A stretch of 64,000 bases of DNA, from positions 270,111,315-270,175,314 of the forward strand of contig OY282560.1 of the NCBI GenBank assembly GCA_958295665.1, read 5' to 3'. Below, in pieces: positions 10,551-20,985 of the stretch. The notes beneath the pieces are model-generated. The model had not been told where the DNA came from and made no database searches. It saw only the letters and a list, made by a program, of their open reading frames with translations. A program made the translations under genes and the position numbers. The DNA comes from Tipula vernalis (lineage: Eukaryota > Arthropoda > Insecta > Diptera > Tipulidae). Within the stretch, counting starts at the first letter, position 1. Every line of letters begins with the position of its first letter.

Positions 10551-11474
10551 CATAGAACAACAATTCTTCGCAAAAATTCATAATAAAAAGTTGTTTTTAA
10601 TATGGGATTTGGTTTTGATTGAGATTGTAAGATTTTTCCTTAACAGTGATTGAATAAATTAAGAAAATTAAATAATTTTATTATAATAAATATATAAACA
10701 ATATATTTGTTTATTAATTTATAATTATTTGTTATTATCAATATCAGAATAAATAATTATTTTATTTTGGTTGCAAAATATTTGAATTAGGAAATGGAAG
10801 ATACATGATGTTCAGCGTTAAAGTTATAAATGATTTAAATTGAAAATCCTTATGAAATTATAAACAAATAGAATTTGTTGTAAAAAATATTGATTTTTAT
10901 AAATCAAAAGATGATAACAATTATGGTTAGACAAATAATTCTTTGGGTTATTATTAAACTCCCTATTAACAATTTTTTTTTATTCAACGTAAATGTTCGC
11001 AAATTCTGAAATTTATATACTTCAATTAATTTGTTTTTAACAATAATATGTGACAAATATGTTTTTAGAAATAAATAGGTACATTTGAATTTCTATCAAT
11101 TTAATAAACAATTTTGTTTAACCTTTTTCTTATGCTAATTAATAAACTTCCATTATATGTTACAAGCAATTCAATTTGATAAAAACAAAGCCTAGATAAA
11201 AATTATTATAAATAATTGAGTTGTGCCTAATATAGTTTAATAAAAGTTGAATTCTACTATTGATCAACATGAATTCAATTTTTTTTTATCTACGCAATAT
11301 AAAATATTTTACGATTAACTGTTTTACAATAAATTACTTTGCGACGAATTGTTATTACGAAGAATTGTTTTTTCGTAAAATTCGTTACTATGAAGTGTTG
11401 TTGTATGAATTGTTGTTTTAGAATTGTGGTTTCGTTGAATCGTGTTTCGTAGAATTTACGGGGTACCCCGTTTG
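10551..11474 (-). repeat. right terminal inverted repeat of the MULE element
   Basis: Partner of the left arm. It ends with the palindrome GGGGTACCCCG (11460-11470). It is slightly longer than the left arm because of small insertions, for example near 11165-11240. Confidence 0.8.
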
Positions 11475-12587
11475 ATGAAGGGATTCATATAGGGAGGATA
11501 TTTTTATTTTTTTAATAATTTGTTTGTATTGTATTTTAAGAAATCAACATTCATAAAGCCATAGATAAAAGATTAAATCTAATTTTTGGGTTGTACATAG
11601 ATGATATATTTGGGGTAGTATTTTTACCGTTGCCATTTAAATTGTATTTAAAGTTGAATGAATTTTTGAATGTATAGTAAATGCAATTTGTAGTTTAATA
11701 AAATTCTCATTTAATTAAGAAACTACGTATATTTTAAGTGCTTGCTTGGTCTGTAGCAGAGATTGGAAACAAGCAAAAAATTTTGACAAACACAAATAAA
11801 AATTCGTTATTGCCAGCCAGTACGAAGAAATACAAAACGAAAAATGTGTTTTGGTACTTTTTGCTTGTAACTTTTCAAACTAGTTCAAACAAGATTTTGC
11901 TTGTTCAAGCGCAGAAGAAAAATTCAAAAATGTTTGAAATTTTATATTTTTTTTAGTTTGTATTGAAGAAGCATTGATGAAGTTTAAAGGTGCAAAATAA
12001 ATTGTTTTCATATAATTAGCAACATCATACATACAAGCACATTTTCACCATTATTTCCCATTACAATAAAAACTGGATTTCCTTCGATTTAATGGAATTC
12101 GAATTTACGAGACAATTTTTTTTTTTAATTTTTATTATCTTTAATTTGTCAGATTATCTGGGAAAGTCAAGATAATTTTATATCGCTGTTGGTTGAAAAA
12201 ACAAAATGAATTTTTTGGATACGACCAATTAAAAAGTAAAGTTCATCTGGCTACGATGAAAACAGTTTTTAGATGAAGTTCTGGAACTAGTCTGTTTCTT
12301 AACCTATTATGATGAAATTCTTCATATTCGATGGAAATGGGGTTTTAAAACGATTTTAGATGGGAATTTCGCCACAAGTTTCTTCATAATTGACCATATT
12401 CCAGAACTTTATCTAACCATCATTTTAGAATCTAATTTTTATCGTACTTGCTGAATTTCATCAAAATCGGTTAAGGAATAACCGAGTTCCGTTCAAATAG
12501 GCCAAGTTCAGAACTTCTTCCAAAAATCGGTTTAGAATCCCGTTTCCATCCTACTTGCCGAATTTAATCATGATTTTTTATTAATTT
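11475..12587. other. AT-rich spacer with diverged degenerate repeats
   Basis: No gene was recognised. The 72-codon frame at 11738-11956 has low-complexity composition and no family features. From about 12250 to 12575 the DNA resembles repeats at 18370-18490 and 21734-21930 (shared words such as GGAAATGGG.TT.TAAAA and CTTCCAAAAATC). This appears to be a dispersed local repeat family. Confidence 0.45.
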
Positions 12588-13490
12588 TTAGCCATACAAT
12601 TAAAAAGACATTGTTACTTATTGCTAATCATTTTTATTATTGCACAATATTTCGGGCTAAATGCATCTTCAGGTGTACTAAAAATTACACATTTAAAATA
12701 AAATAAATTAAAACTTAATTCTATAACGATTGCATAATTTTATAAAAATAAACTTGAAAATAATAATTTAAAGATTAATAAAAAACGTACATTCATAAAC
12801 TGTTAAAATTCAATTATCATCTTTATTTTGATGTTTTTTTTTTCAAAAATTATATTTAACAAGGACAATACAATTTTAAAATTTGAACAATATAAAAATT
12901 TTTTAAACATTTTAAAATTAAAAAAATTTTTTTTTTAAAATTTATGATGATGGCTCGTTGGTTGTCCTTAGTTAAAAAAATTATAAAAAATATTTCTCTT
13001 AAACATAGTTATATATGTATGTACAATACCAATAATTCTGCGTTTACTACTACATAAAAATTCTATGGACATAAGTTAAAAATTATGTCACCAAATTTTT
13101 ACGTGTCCAACATTTATTGGTCCAAAAAATCATATCTTGACTCACTCACTCTCTCTCTTCTTTGTTAAGTACATTTACATATACAAGTGAAGACAAAAAT
13201 CAATGTTGATCAATAATTGGTCAATGTATAAAATTATTATTTATATTGCTTACAATTTTTATTATATGAGATCAAGAGTGTCCGGGATAATTTATAATGA
13301 GATTAACTTTGGTTAGTGTATGAAAGTTAAATATAAAATCATAGATGGAGGGCCAATTTTACAAATTTTGTTTTCGTTTTTTATTATTGAAAATTTTAAT
13401 TATTTTTTTGAATTCATAATTCAGATTGTTAGTGTCGGTTTTTAAATTACATAATATTATTTCTTAAACTAGAGGAAATTTCTGCTGTTT
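12588..13490 (-). repeat. left inverted arm (pLTR) of the Penelope-like element
   Basis: Matches 15600-15855 and 17413-18322 on the other strand. Near the outer end (about 12650-12690) it holds, in the sense orientation of the RT, a CTGAAGA ... GAAA block that resembles the catalytic core of hammerhead ribozymes known from Penelope pLTRs. In this copy the intervening helix has lost bases. The last codons of the GIY-YIG gene lie in the inner end of this arm. Confidence 0.7.
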
Positions 13491-15604
13491 CCAAAACCAA
13501 TCTATTCTTCAGACTCTTTGCTCTGTGAACAATTTTGATTTTATTGAAATCAAAATTATGTGCATTTTCTATTGCATGGGTGGATAGTGCTGTTTGTTTA
13601 TTGTTACATCTAATATCACTCTTATGCTTTTGAACTCTAGCTCTTAATTTTTGTTTGGTTTGACCAATAAATTTCTTTCCACAGTAATATGGAATTTTGT
13701 ATACTACGTCATGCTGTTGGTCTATTGGTACTTTATCTTTAAGTTTTGAGAATGATGTTTTCAGTTTATTTGGAATTTTAAAACTTATTTTATATTTGTG
13801 TGTATTTTCGTCGTTAGGTTTAATAATCTTAATAATTTTTTCTGTTAATTGTGGTACATCAGTGAGACTACCATATCGTACATTTTCTGGTTGTATTGGT
13901 TGGTTAGAAATTAAATTACTGTTGCTGTTGGATTTGGCCATACAAATGGTTTTTTTAATTATTTTGTCCGGATAATTATTTTTGCGTAATATTCTGTTAA
14001 TTGTATCAATGTTGCTATTGTAGAATTCTGAGCCAGAGAGGGTGAGAACTCTTTTTGCAAATGATGTGGCTAAATTTATTTTCATGTATTGAGGGTGAGA
14101 GGAAAGAAAGTTTAATATTCTATCTGAGCTGGTACTTTTCTTAAATCAGCATGTTTTAATTTTGGAATTTACTTTAAATAGTTGCATGTCTAAATATGAA
14201 ATCTATTGTGGTTTTCTTTTTCTATTGTCAATTTAATATGGGTATTAAATGAATTGAAGGTTTCTAATATATTGTTTCAATATAATTTTCTGGGATTGCT
14301 ATGATAATGTCATCAACATATTTTTTGATCAATTTTGGCTATCTTTGAAGTTTCGGAAGGCATTTTTCAAAAAGCCTTTCTAACACTAAATCAGCCAATA
14401 TCGGTGACAATGGATTACCCATAGCAAGACCAAATTTTTGTTTATATATTATTGTTAAATTTAAAATAATTGTTACTGTCAATTACGAAATTAAGAAGTT
14501 ACAAACGTGGTTTTATCAAGATCGGTTGTAAACTTAATTTCCGCCACTCTCCTCTCTACTTCTCGTATGGCAATTTTGGTTGGTATATTAGTAAATAAGG
14601 ATACGACATCAAACGATACTAGGACATCATCCATATCTAGTGGCATATCGTTAAGTATGTATACTTTTTAAATGAAATGAGTTTTTAACATTGAATCTAC
14701 TGTCAGTAGTAAAATTTCTTAAAACCTGCAAAGGTATTTGGCTAGATTGTAACAAGGGGAGTTAATTGTTGACACTATTGACCTTAACGTATTACCAATC
14801 TTATGTATTTTGTGTAGACCGTAAATTCTAGGACTAATTGTATTTTTAACTGTAACTAATGATGTTAACCTTGAGCTTATGTTGATTTTTGTTAGTAACT
14901 TATTTAATTCGTTAGTAACTCGAGCTGTGTGGTCTTTATTAATTCGTTCATAAGTTTCTGTATCACTAAGAAGCTAGTTTAGTTTGGTTTCATATTCATT
15001 TGTTGTTATTATTACTGTTTTTTTACTCTTATAACTCTCTAGTATAACAATATGTTTATTATTTTTTAAGAAATAATTTAAGTTTTTATTTGCTCTAATA
15101 AAATCACTATGGGGATCACTCTTAGGGTTACGTTCTATTAATTTATTGATCGTTGTTGCTATAAGTTCTCGTGTTTGATTTTAATTTTGGAAAAGATTCA
15201 TATTAATTAGATCTTCAACATCTACTATTATGGAGTAACATGGAAAATTTTTAATATTTGTGGGTACTGCAAATTTTGGTCCAAACGAAAGCAAAATTTT
15301 AATATCTTGTGGCACTTCGATGTCTATTAAATTAACTAAAAAGTCTTCATTATAAACTATGTGAGTTTGATCTTCTTTTGTTAGAATATTAAATTTCATG
15401 CATTAATTTATTGTATTCACTTTGTGTAATTTTGAGAAAATGATAATCATTGTAAGTTAGACTTACCGCTAAGTTATTATCCATTAATATGATTTCTTGG
15501 ATCCAATTATTTAGTTGATATACTATATAGATTTTAATTTCTAAATTTAATATCTCTTCACAGAGAAAAAAGTCTGAAGAATATATTGGTTTTAGAATCA
15601 GCAA
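13444..15604 (-). pseudogene. Penelope-like polyprotein: reverse transcriptase plus GIY-YIG endonuclease
   Basis: Read on the minus strand, 15604-15181 gives the N-terminal part, including SFGPKFAVPT, which is typical of Penelope RTs. About 14435-14345 gives GLAMGNPLSPILADLVLE (RT motif 4 region), and 14321-14310 gives the catalytic YVDD. The 213-codon frame 14085-13447 holds the RT tail and a GIY-YIG nuclease: VVYKIPYYCGKKFIGQT (degenerate GIY, then YIG-like FIG), the Arg of LRARVQKH and the Glu of VLETAEI. Fusion of an RT to GIY-YIG is diagnostic for Penelope elements. Stops and frameshifts, for example the stop just before PKLIKKYVDD, break the polyprotein into at least five pieces, so it is inactive. 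Confidence 0.88.
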
Positions 15605-15855
15605 AAATTTCCTCTAGTTTAAGAAATAATATTATGTAATTTAAAAACCGACACTAACAATCTGAATTATGAATTCAAAAAAACAATTAAAATTTTCAAT
15701 AATAAAAAACGAAAACAAAATTTGTAAAATTGGCCCTCCATCTATGATTTTATATTTAACTTTCATACACTAACCAAAGTTAATCTCATTATAAATTATC
15801 CCGGACACTCTTGATCTCATATAATAAAAATTTTAAGCAATATAAATAATAATCC

Positions 15856-17412
15856 CAGTATGCAATTTTTTCACACTGTGGAAAAATTATTTGAATTCCA
15901 TACGAAATTCCATACAACAAAATATCAAAGGCACATTAAATTCGGTTGATGTGCATCGGGTTTTGTGTTTCTCTTTCTCGCAGAAAAAATACTCACATAC
16001 AAATATCGACGCACACGCCATTTTCTATACTCAGCTTAGTTTGTCAATTGTGATTTGTGTTTTGATTGAGCCAGACGAGTGTGTGAATATTTTCAAATTT
16101 TAAAGTGTTTTTTATGAATTGATTATTTATTTTAATTTTGAATGTTAATAATTTAATTCGTGTAATTTGAAAAATTGTGTAAATACATATAGAAAATTAG
16201 TGCGCGATCGCTGGACAGCTCTAGAAAGGTATAAAATAATGACGCTTAAAATGGCGTCGCATGTATATAATACTCGTACATGCTTGTGAAAAAAACTAGT
16301 TGGAAAACAAAGCAATTAAGGAGATAGCACCGAATGTCAAATTACCGGCAGAAAACATCAAGACCTTAGAGCATCTAGAAGCGAGGCTCAAAAATGAACC
16401 GGCTGTTGAAAAATATTTGGTAAAATTGAATTTTATAATAATATATAGTTGAATAAATACACTAATTATTTGTTATTTTTACTCTATAGGAAACGTCATT
16501 ATTTGCTCAACGATTTGCGGATATGACCAAATTTGTGAAAAATAGTATGGCGAAAATCATGACCGACGAGTGCGCAAAGAAATGTTCGTGGCATGGTCTG
16601 CAAGGGAACATACCCGTAAAAAATATATGTGCCTAAGTAAAAATTTTAAAGGGTAATTAATAAACTAAATATAATGAGTAGAATCGAATTAAAAAATATA
16701 ACTCGCCTCAGAATAATATATGGACTTTATTTTTAAATTATATATATATTATATTATAGTATTATATTATAGTCTAATAATATTTATTTTATTTTGCAGA
16801 TGTCACGCTAAAAAAATACCCGAACAGCTGCGAGGAAGACATTATCAATATAATTAAAAAATGGCTGCAATTGGCGCGAGACTATTTGCGAAAACGTCGC
16901 AATTCTAAAAATTCAAATTAATATGAGTTTATTTTTATTTATCATTTATTATTTATAAGTAGTATATAAAAAATTATTGAATTTGAATTGAAATAAATTA
17001 TTTTGAAATTAAAATTTTATTTTGAGTTATTATTCGCATGGAAATGTTGGTTGATTATATTAGGAACATACCAAAAATCTACTATGGAAATAATATTTTG
17101 TTTCCGACGGAAAACTTTTTTATAATTGCCAGAAATTAGTACGGAAAAGGATATGAAAAAATGCAAATTTCGAACTAACTTCCATCTAATTTCCAAATCT
17201 GAGTTTGTCTCGTTTTAGTTAGGGCACACACCCACACTGGAATTTTTGAGACACTTTTCTTTGGCGAGTAGTACCCTATTCTGTGTACTTTTGATGTTTC
17301 TTTCCATAGAAACAGTATGCTTTTCGCACGAAAATTCACACGGATTTCCGTTGGGCGTGCATATTGGGGTACAGTAGTATGGCTTGTATATTCTAAACGG
17401 CATTGAATTATT
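15856..17412. other. 1.55-kb segment inserted in the Penelope right arm
   Basis: The left arm runs through this point without a break, so the segment is an insertion, or captured DNA. It contains a DUF4806-like gene fragment (listed separately). Around 15990-16080 is promoter-like sequence with no confirmed elements. No terminal inverted repeats or poly-A tail were seen at its ends, and the 122-codon minus frame at 17175-17543 resembles no family. Confidence 0.55.
16308..16921 (+). pseudogene. DUF4806-like gene fragment with introns
   Basis: Three blocks in one direction look like exons. Block 1 (16308-16419) encodes LPAENIKTLEHLEARL and ends at a GTAAAA donor. Block 2 (16490-about 16634, after a TATAG acceptor) contains ...MAKIMTDECAKKCSWHGLQG. 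Block 3 starts after a TTTTGCAG at about 16800 and encodes KYPNSCEEDIINIIKKWLQL..., ending at 16921. The order, helical-Leu pattern, W-x-G-x-x-G block and final KKWL helix resemble DUF4806, a domain of unknown function that is multiplied in insects. The end of block 2 reads into a stop (TAA) at the expected donor, and no start codon exon was identified, so it is probably a broken copy. Family assignment is from memory of the pattern and needs a profile search. Confidence 0.45.
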
Positions 17413-17518
17413 GATCCACATTGATTTTTGTCTTCACTTGTATATGTAAACGTACTTAACAAAGAAGAGAGAGTGAGTGAGTCAAGATATGATTTTTTGG
17501 ACCAATAAATCTGTACTA

Positions 17519-17756
17519 AAAAGCAAAAATCGCTTACCTGCATTTTAGTAGTTTTGAGAAAATGAAGGTTAAAGTTTTAAATTCAAATGGGAAGGAATAC
17601 ATACATTGAGAGTATTATATGTATTTTCTCATAACTTTTTTATTTTTTAAGCGATTTTCAACAAAATTTGATACAATCTAAATAGTGGACAAATTTAATT
17701 ATTTATGCGAAATTCATAAAAATCGCTTAAAGTCACTTAAGCGACTTTTGCTTTTA
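17519..17756. mobile_element. 238-bp MITE in the Penelope right arm
   Basis: Inverted ends AGCAAAAATCGCTTA (left) and TAAGCGACTTTTGCT (right) are flanked by ACTA on both sides (17515-17518 and 17757-17760). It is absent from the left arm of the Penelope element. Extra AAGCGATTTT copies lie inside. The superfamily is not clear from such a short element. Confidence 0.6.
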
Positions 17757-18322
17757 ACTACAGAAATTTTGGACACATAAAAATTTCATGACATATAATT
17801 TTTAACTTATGTACATAGAGTTTTTATGTAGTAGTGAACGCAGAATTATTGGTATTGTATATATATAAATATGTTTAGGATAAACATTTTTTATAAATTT
17901 TTTAACTAAGGACAACCAACGACCATCATAAATTTAAAAAAAAATTTTTAAAATGTTTAAAAAATGTTTATATTGTTCGAATTTTAAAATTATATATTTA
18001 AAATTGTAGAAATAATAATGTTATGGTGATGTCCTTGTTAAATATAATTTTTGAAAAAAATCATCAAAATAAAGATGATAATTGAATTTAACAGGTTATG
18101 AATGTAAGGTTTTTATTAATTCTTTTTATTAATCTTTAAATTATTATTTTCAAGTATATTTTTATAAAACTATGCAATAGTTATAGAATTAAGTTTTAAT
18201 TTATTTTATTTTAAATGTTTAATTTTTAGTACACCTGAAGATGGGCATTTAGCCCGAAATAGTGTGCAATAATAAAAATGTTAATTAACAATAAGTAACA
18301 ATGTTTTTTTAATTGTATGGCT

Positions 18323-18874
18323 AGAACAATACATTTAATGAACCAATATAAATAGTTGAATTTAATCACGATCGGTGAAAAAGCAATCACGTTCCTTCCT
18401 ATTTGGCCGTACCCGAGAACTGCTTCCAAAAATCAATTTAGATTTCTGTTTTCATCTTACTTGTAATTTTAATTTTGATAAAAACCAATTATTGGATTTT
18501 GAAAAAAGTCTTTAAATCATGCATGTTGAAGACACTTTCAGAAGAACCTGAAACATAAACACAACTTAGAATTTAATCTTAAGCAATTTATAATTTAGTA
18601 CTTATCTTGCTATAATTTTTGTAAACAATTTAAACTCTTATTATTATATTTGTAGAACCCTGAAATTAATTAACTTACTTACTTAATCTTAATTAATATT
18701 GATTTGTACCTACCAACTCAACAGAAAGACGGTCAACTGGAATTTCAATATTGGATCACCAAAAACCTTAAGTATCACATTTCACTATTTAATAATACAA
18801 CTAATAAATTTAAAAACAATAAAAATTTGAATAAGATAACGTCGTAATAATTTATTTACCAAATACACCATATA
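18323..18874. other. spacer with a dispersed repeat, no gene
   Basis: 18370-18490 resembles 12460-12575 on the same strand (shared TTGGCC..., CTGCTTCCAAAAATC, TTTTCATCTTACTTG-type words), so similar DNA flanks the Penelope element on both sides. The remainder is AT-rich without recognisable features. The part next to the Tc1 element could belong to the interrupted BEL fragment's 5' region, but this is not shown. Confidence 0.4.
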
Positions 18875-20443
18875 TCCTCCCCGACAAAACAAAGAGAATT
18901 TAAGTATTTCTTGAAAAAAAAATAGTATTGCGTTTTGGTTTATGATTATAGTCTAGTTGGTATACTATGGTACGCTCTTTATTTCACAGGACAAAAGATC
19001 TATATTTGATTAGTTAGTTTTCTAAATAACGCAACTGGAATATAAAATTGTTTAAAACAATGCGACAAAACAAAGAGAATCTCAGTTGTCTTTGAATTTT
19101 GGTTACGGTAAGTTGTGTTTTTTTTTATTCTTTTTTAAATATATTCACTTCTATAGATAGTCATTGCAATATGCAATTTCCAGAAAAAAAGAAAACGTTT
19201 TTTACGATGCCCAAGGGAACATATTTGTCCAAAGTTGAAGTGGACAAAATAAACGAACTTCAGCGGGAAAATTGGTTAGCAGCTGATATTTCCAAAGCAC
19301 TAGGCAGGGGATTGTTAACCATTTATCGATATCTCAAGCAACAAGATAAAGAAAATTATGAGAAACCGAAAGTTGGAAGAAATAGTGCTATCACTCCAAA
19401 GGTTAAACGGCTCATATTAAGATCTGCTTCTAATTCTATGAAGTCTGCTGCAACGATAAAGCGTGATTTGAACTTAAATGTATCAGTAAGGAGTGTTCAA
19501 AGGGTTCTAAGTTCAGCTGGGCATATAAAACGGAAAAAAATCAAAAGAACACCGGCTTTGAAACACCACCATAAATTAGCACGACTTGAGTGGGCACAAA
19601 AGCATATGTTTCGGACAGATAAATGGGACAAGGTCATTTTCTCTGACGAGAAAAAATATAATTTAGAGGCTTCAACTTTTATTATCACGATCTAAGAAAG
19701 GAGCCCTTATATTTGTCAAAGCGGCAAATGGGAGGTGGATCCGTAATAGTTTGGGGCGCCATTTCAAAGTCGGGCCCCATAGATTTAGTGTTCATCAGTG
19801 GTCGACAGAATAGTACTAAATGTGTTGAGTTACTAAACACACAATTTATCAAAATTAGAGAGGTTCTGGAATCCGACAATTTCATTTTTCAGCAAGATAA
19901 CGCTGCAATTCACACTGCACACATGGTAAAATCACTATTTAAAAAGAAAAATGTAGAGTTGATGGAGTGGCCAGCAATTTCGCCTGATATGAATATAATT
20001 GAAGACATTTGGGGATACCTTTCCCGAAAAGTATATGTAGAAGGCAAACAGTATGAAAGCGTAAAAGAGCTTAAGGGCGCTATTACAAGAGAATGGAAAA
20101 AAATTCCACGATTGTTCATCAATAAATTATACGATTCTCTGCCGCGAAGAATATTTGCTCTTATTAAAGCCCAAGGCGGCCGAACTAAATATTAATTTTA
20201 AAAAATTGCCATGTTTGAATTCACAAAAAAATATTTTCTCTTTGTTTTGTCACGTGAAATAATAAATATTTAAATAAATTGATTTTTTTTTACAAAATTT
20301 GATTGATACATAAATATTTTTTTGGCTGTAACTTATATGAAATATAATTAGTTTAATTTAGCAGAAATATAAATTTAAAAAAAATCACTTTAACAAAAGT
20401 TATAACGATAATATCATTTTTCTCTTTGTTTTGTCGGGGAGGA
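18875..20443 (+). mobile_element. Tc1-family transposon (about 1.57 kb) with IR/DR ends
   Basis: Terminal inverted repeats start TCCTCCCCGACAAAACAAAG and the element is flanked by TA (18873-18874, 20444-20445). Each end has a second internal copy of the GACAAAACAAAGAGAA word: 18883 and 19064 on the left, 20236-20251 and about 20420-20436 in reverse on the right. That gives the IR/DR layout with two transposase-binding sites per end, as in Sleeping Beauty-type Tc1 elements. It encodes one transposase, which has a frame lesion. It sits between AT-rich DNA and a BEL gag scrap. Confidence 0.88.
19207..20195 (+). pseudogene. Tc1 transposase (DD34E) with one frame lesion
   Basis: The start ATG at 19207 (MPKGTYLSKVEVDKI) opens an N-terminal paired-type helix-turn-helix DNA-binding region (to about residue 110). 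FSDEKKYNL follows near 19640, holding the first catalytic Asp. About 10 bases then appear to be missing near 19660-19680, shifting the frame. The second open frame continues YYHDLRKEPLYLSKRQMGGG, VIVWGAIS, then FQQDNAAIHTA (second Asp) and SPDMNIIEDIWGYL (catalytic Glu). Counting gives 34 residues between the second Asp and the Glu, hence DD34E, the Tc1 signature. The frame ends at 20195. An upstream extension of the frame to 19099 is probably not translated. Only this single lesion is visible, so the copy is fairly young. Confidence 0.88.
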
Positions 20444-20587
20444 TAACTTTCCGCGAATAAATTAATAAATACCTACACCAATTTCTCGACTTCAAACTAA
20501 CAACTATTGTGAAATTATTATCAAGTTGGAAAAGATTGTGTTAATAGTGATTGTGATCGTGTATAAGCATTAAAGTGAATATCAAAA

Positions 20588-20985
20588 AATGGCTCAAGTT
20601 GTATCCTGAAAAAAATAGACGTACTACAATTAAGGGCAATATAACAAAACTGCTTAATTACATCAAGGCCATAACCGAAACGAAGCAATCAGAGGAAATA
20701 AAATTGCGTCTATCACTTATTGACAAACTAGTTGAAGGTAGATGAACAAGAAGAATTAGATCCTGATTTTGAGGAAAACAATTACGTTGCTGTTGCTGGC
20801 CTAAACCAAGCGCTTAGGGTAAAAACGGAGCCGATTGCATCACCGAATGATACAATAGCAAATATTAGCATGTCCGATACTCATACAGCAGTGAAACCAT
20901 GTAAGATAGCAATATCCGTATTTAGCAGTGATTACGCGGAATGGCAGTCATTCTTTGACTTATTACTTCGGTCTAAAAAGTCCTA
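20588..20985 (+). pseudogene. BEL/Pao gag N-terminal fragment (scrap E)
   Basis: Two frames, joined by a frameshift near 20735, match the N-terminus of the gag of element B (listed at 30490-34601). The first contains TIKGNITKLLNYIKAIT and the second ELDPDFEENNYVAVAGLNQA, then FSSDYAEWQSFFDL. The match ends abruptly near 20980. A frame start in MAQVV is possible at 20588. No other part of that element follows, so it is a truncated relic. The 5' flank (20446-20587) looks like a leader and may be part of the same relic. Confidence 0.75.

Larger units (their letters stand above)
5752..11474 (-). mobile_element. MULE-type DNA transposon with about 0.9-kb terminal inverted repeats
   Basis: The 5.7-kb block is bounded by long inverted repeats (5752-6623 and 10551-11474). 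It contains, on the minus strand, a broken transposase with a FLYWCH zinc finger and a MULE catalytic domain. Long terminal inverted repeats plus a MULE transposase are the hallmark of Mutator-like elements; FLYWCH-MULE proteins are known from animal elements. Outermost sequence is TTCCCCG on the left and a GGGGTACCCCG palindrome on the right. A clear 8-10 bp target duplication was not found. A palindromic MITE (9905-10122) has inserted inside, and a third diverged copy of the arm sequence lies at about 7290-7680. The exact ends are uncertain by a few bases. Confidence 0.75.
12588..18322 (-). mobile_element. Penelope-like retroelement between inverted repeats
   Basis: A Penelope-type coding region (RT then GIY-YIG endonuclease, minus strand, 13444-15604) is enclosed by inverted copies of one sequence: 12588-13490 on the left, and 15600-15855 plus 17413-18322 on the right. 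Penelope elements are known to carry terminal repeats (pLTRs) that may be direct or inverted, so the whole is read as one element. The outer edges are AGCCATACAATT (left) and its reverse complement (right, ending about 18322). The right arm was later opened by a 1.55-kb segment with a DUF4806-like gene fragment and by a 238-bp MITE. Confidence 0.75.
15600..18322 (+). repeat. right inverted arm (pLTR) of the Penelope-like element, split by insertions
   Basis: Bases 15600-15855 copy the inner part of the left arm and 17413-18322 the outer part. Between them lie 1.55 kb that are absent from the left arm. The outer part also holds a 238-bp MITE at 17519-17756. The hammerhead-like core is better preserved here: CTGAAGA at about 18235-18241, a GGGC/GCCC helix, then GAAA. 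Confidence 0.7.

Noticed and set aside
17175..17543. 122-codon minus frame as a gene
   Set aside because: No domain, overlaps the boundary of an insertion in the Penelope arm and the MITE, and has no homologous frame in the left arm.
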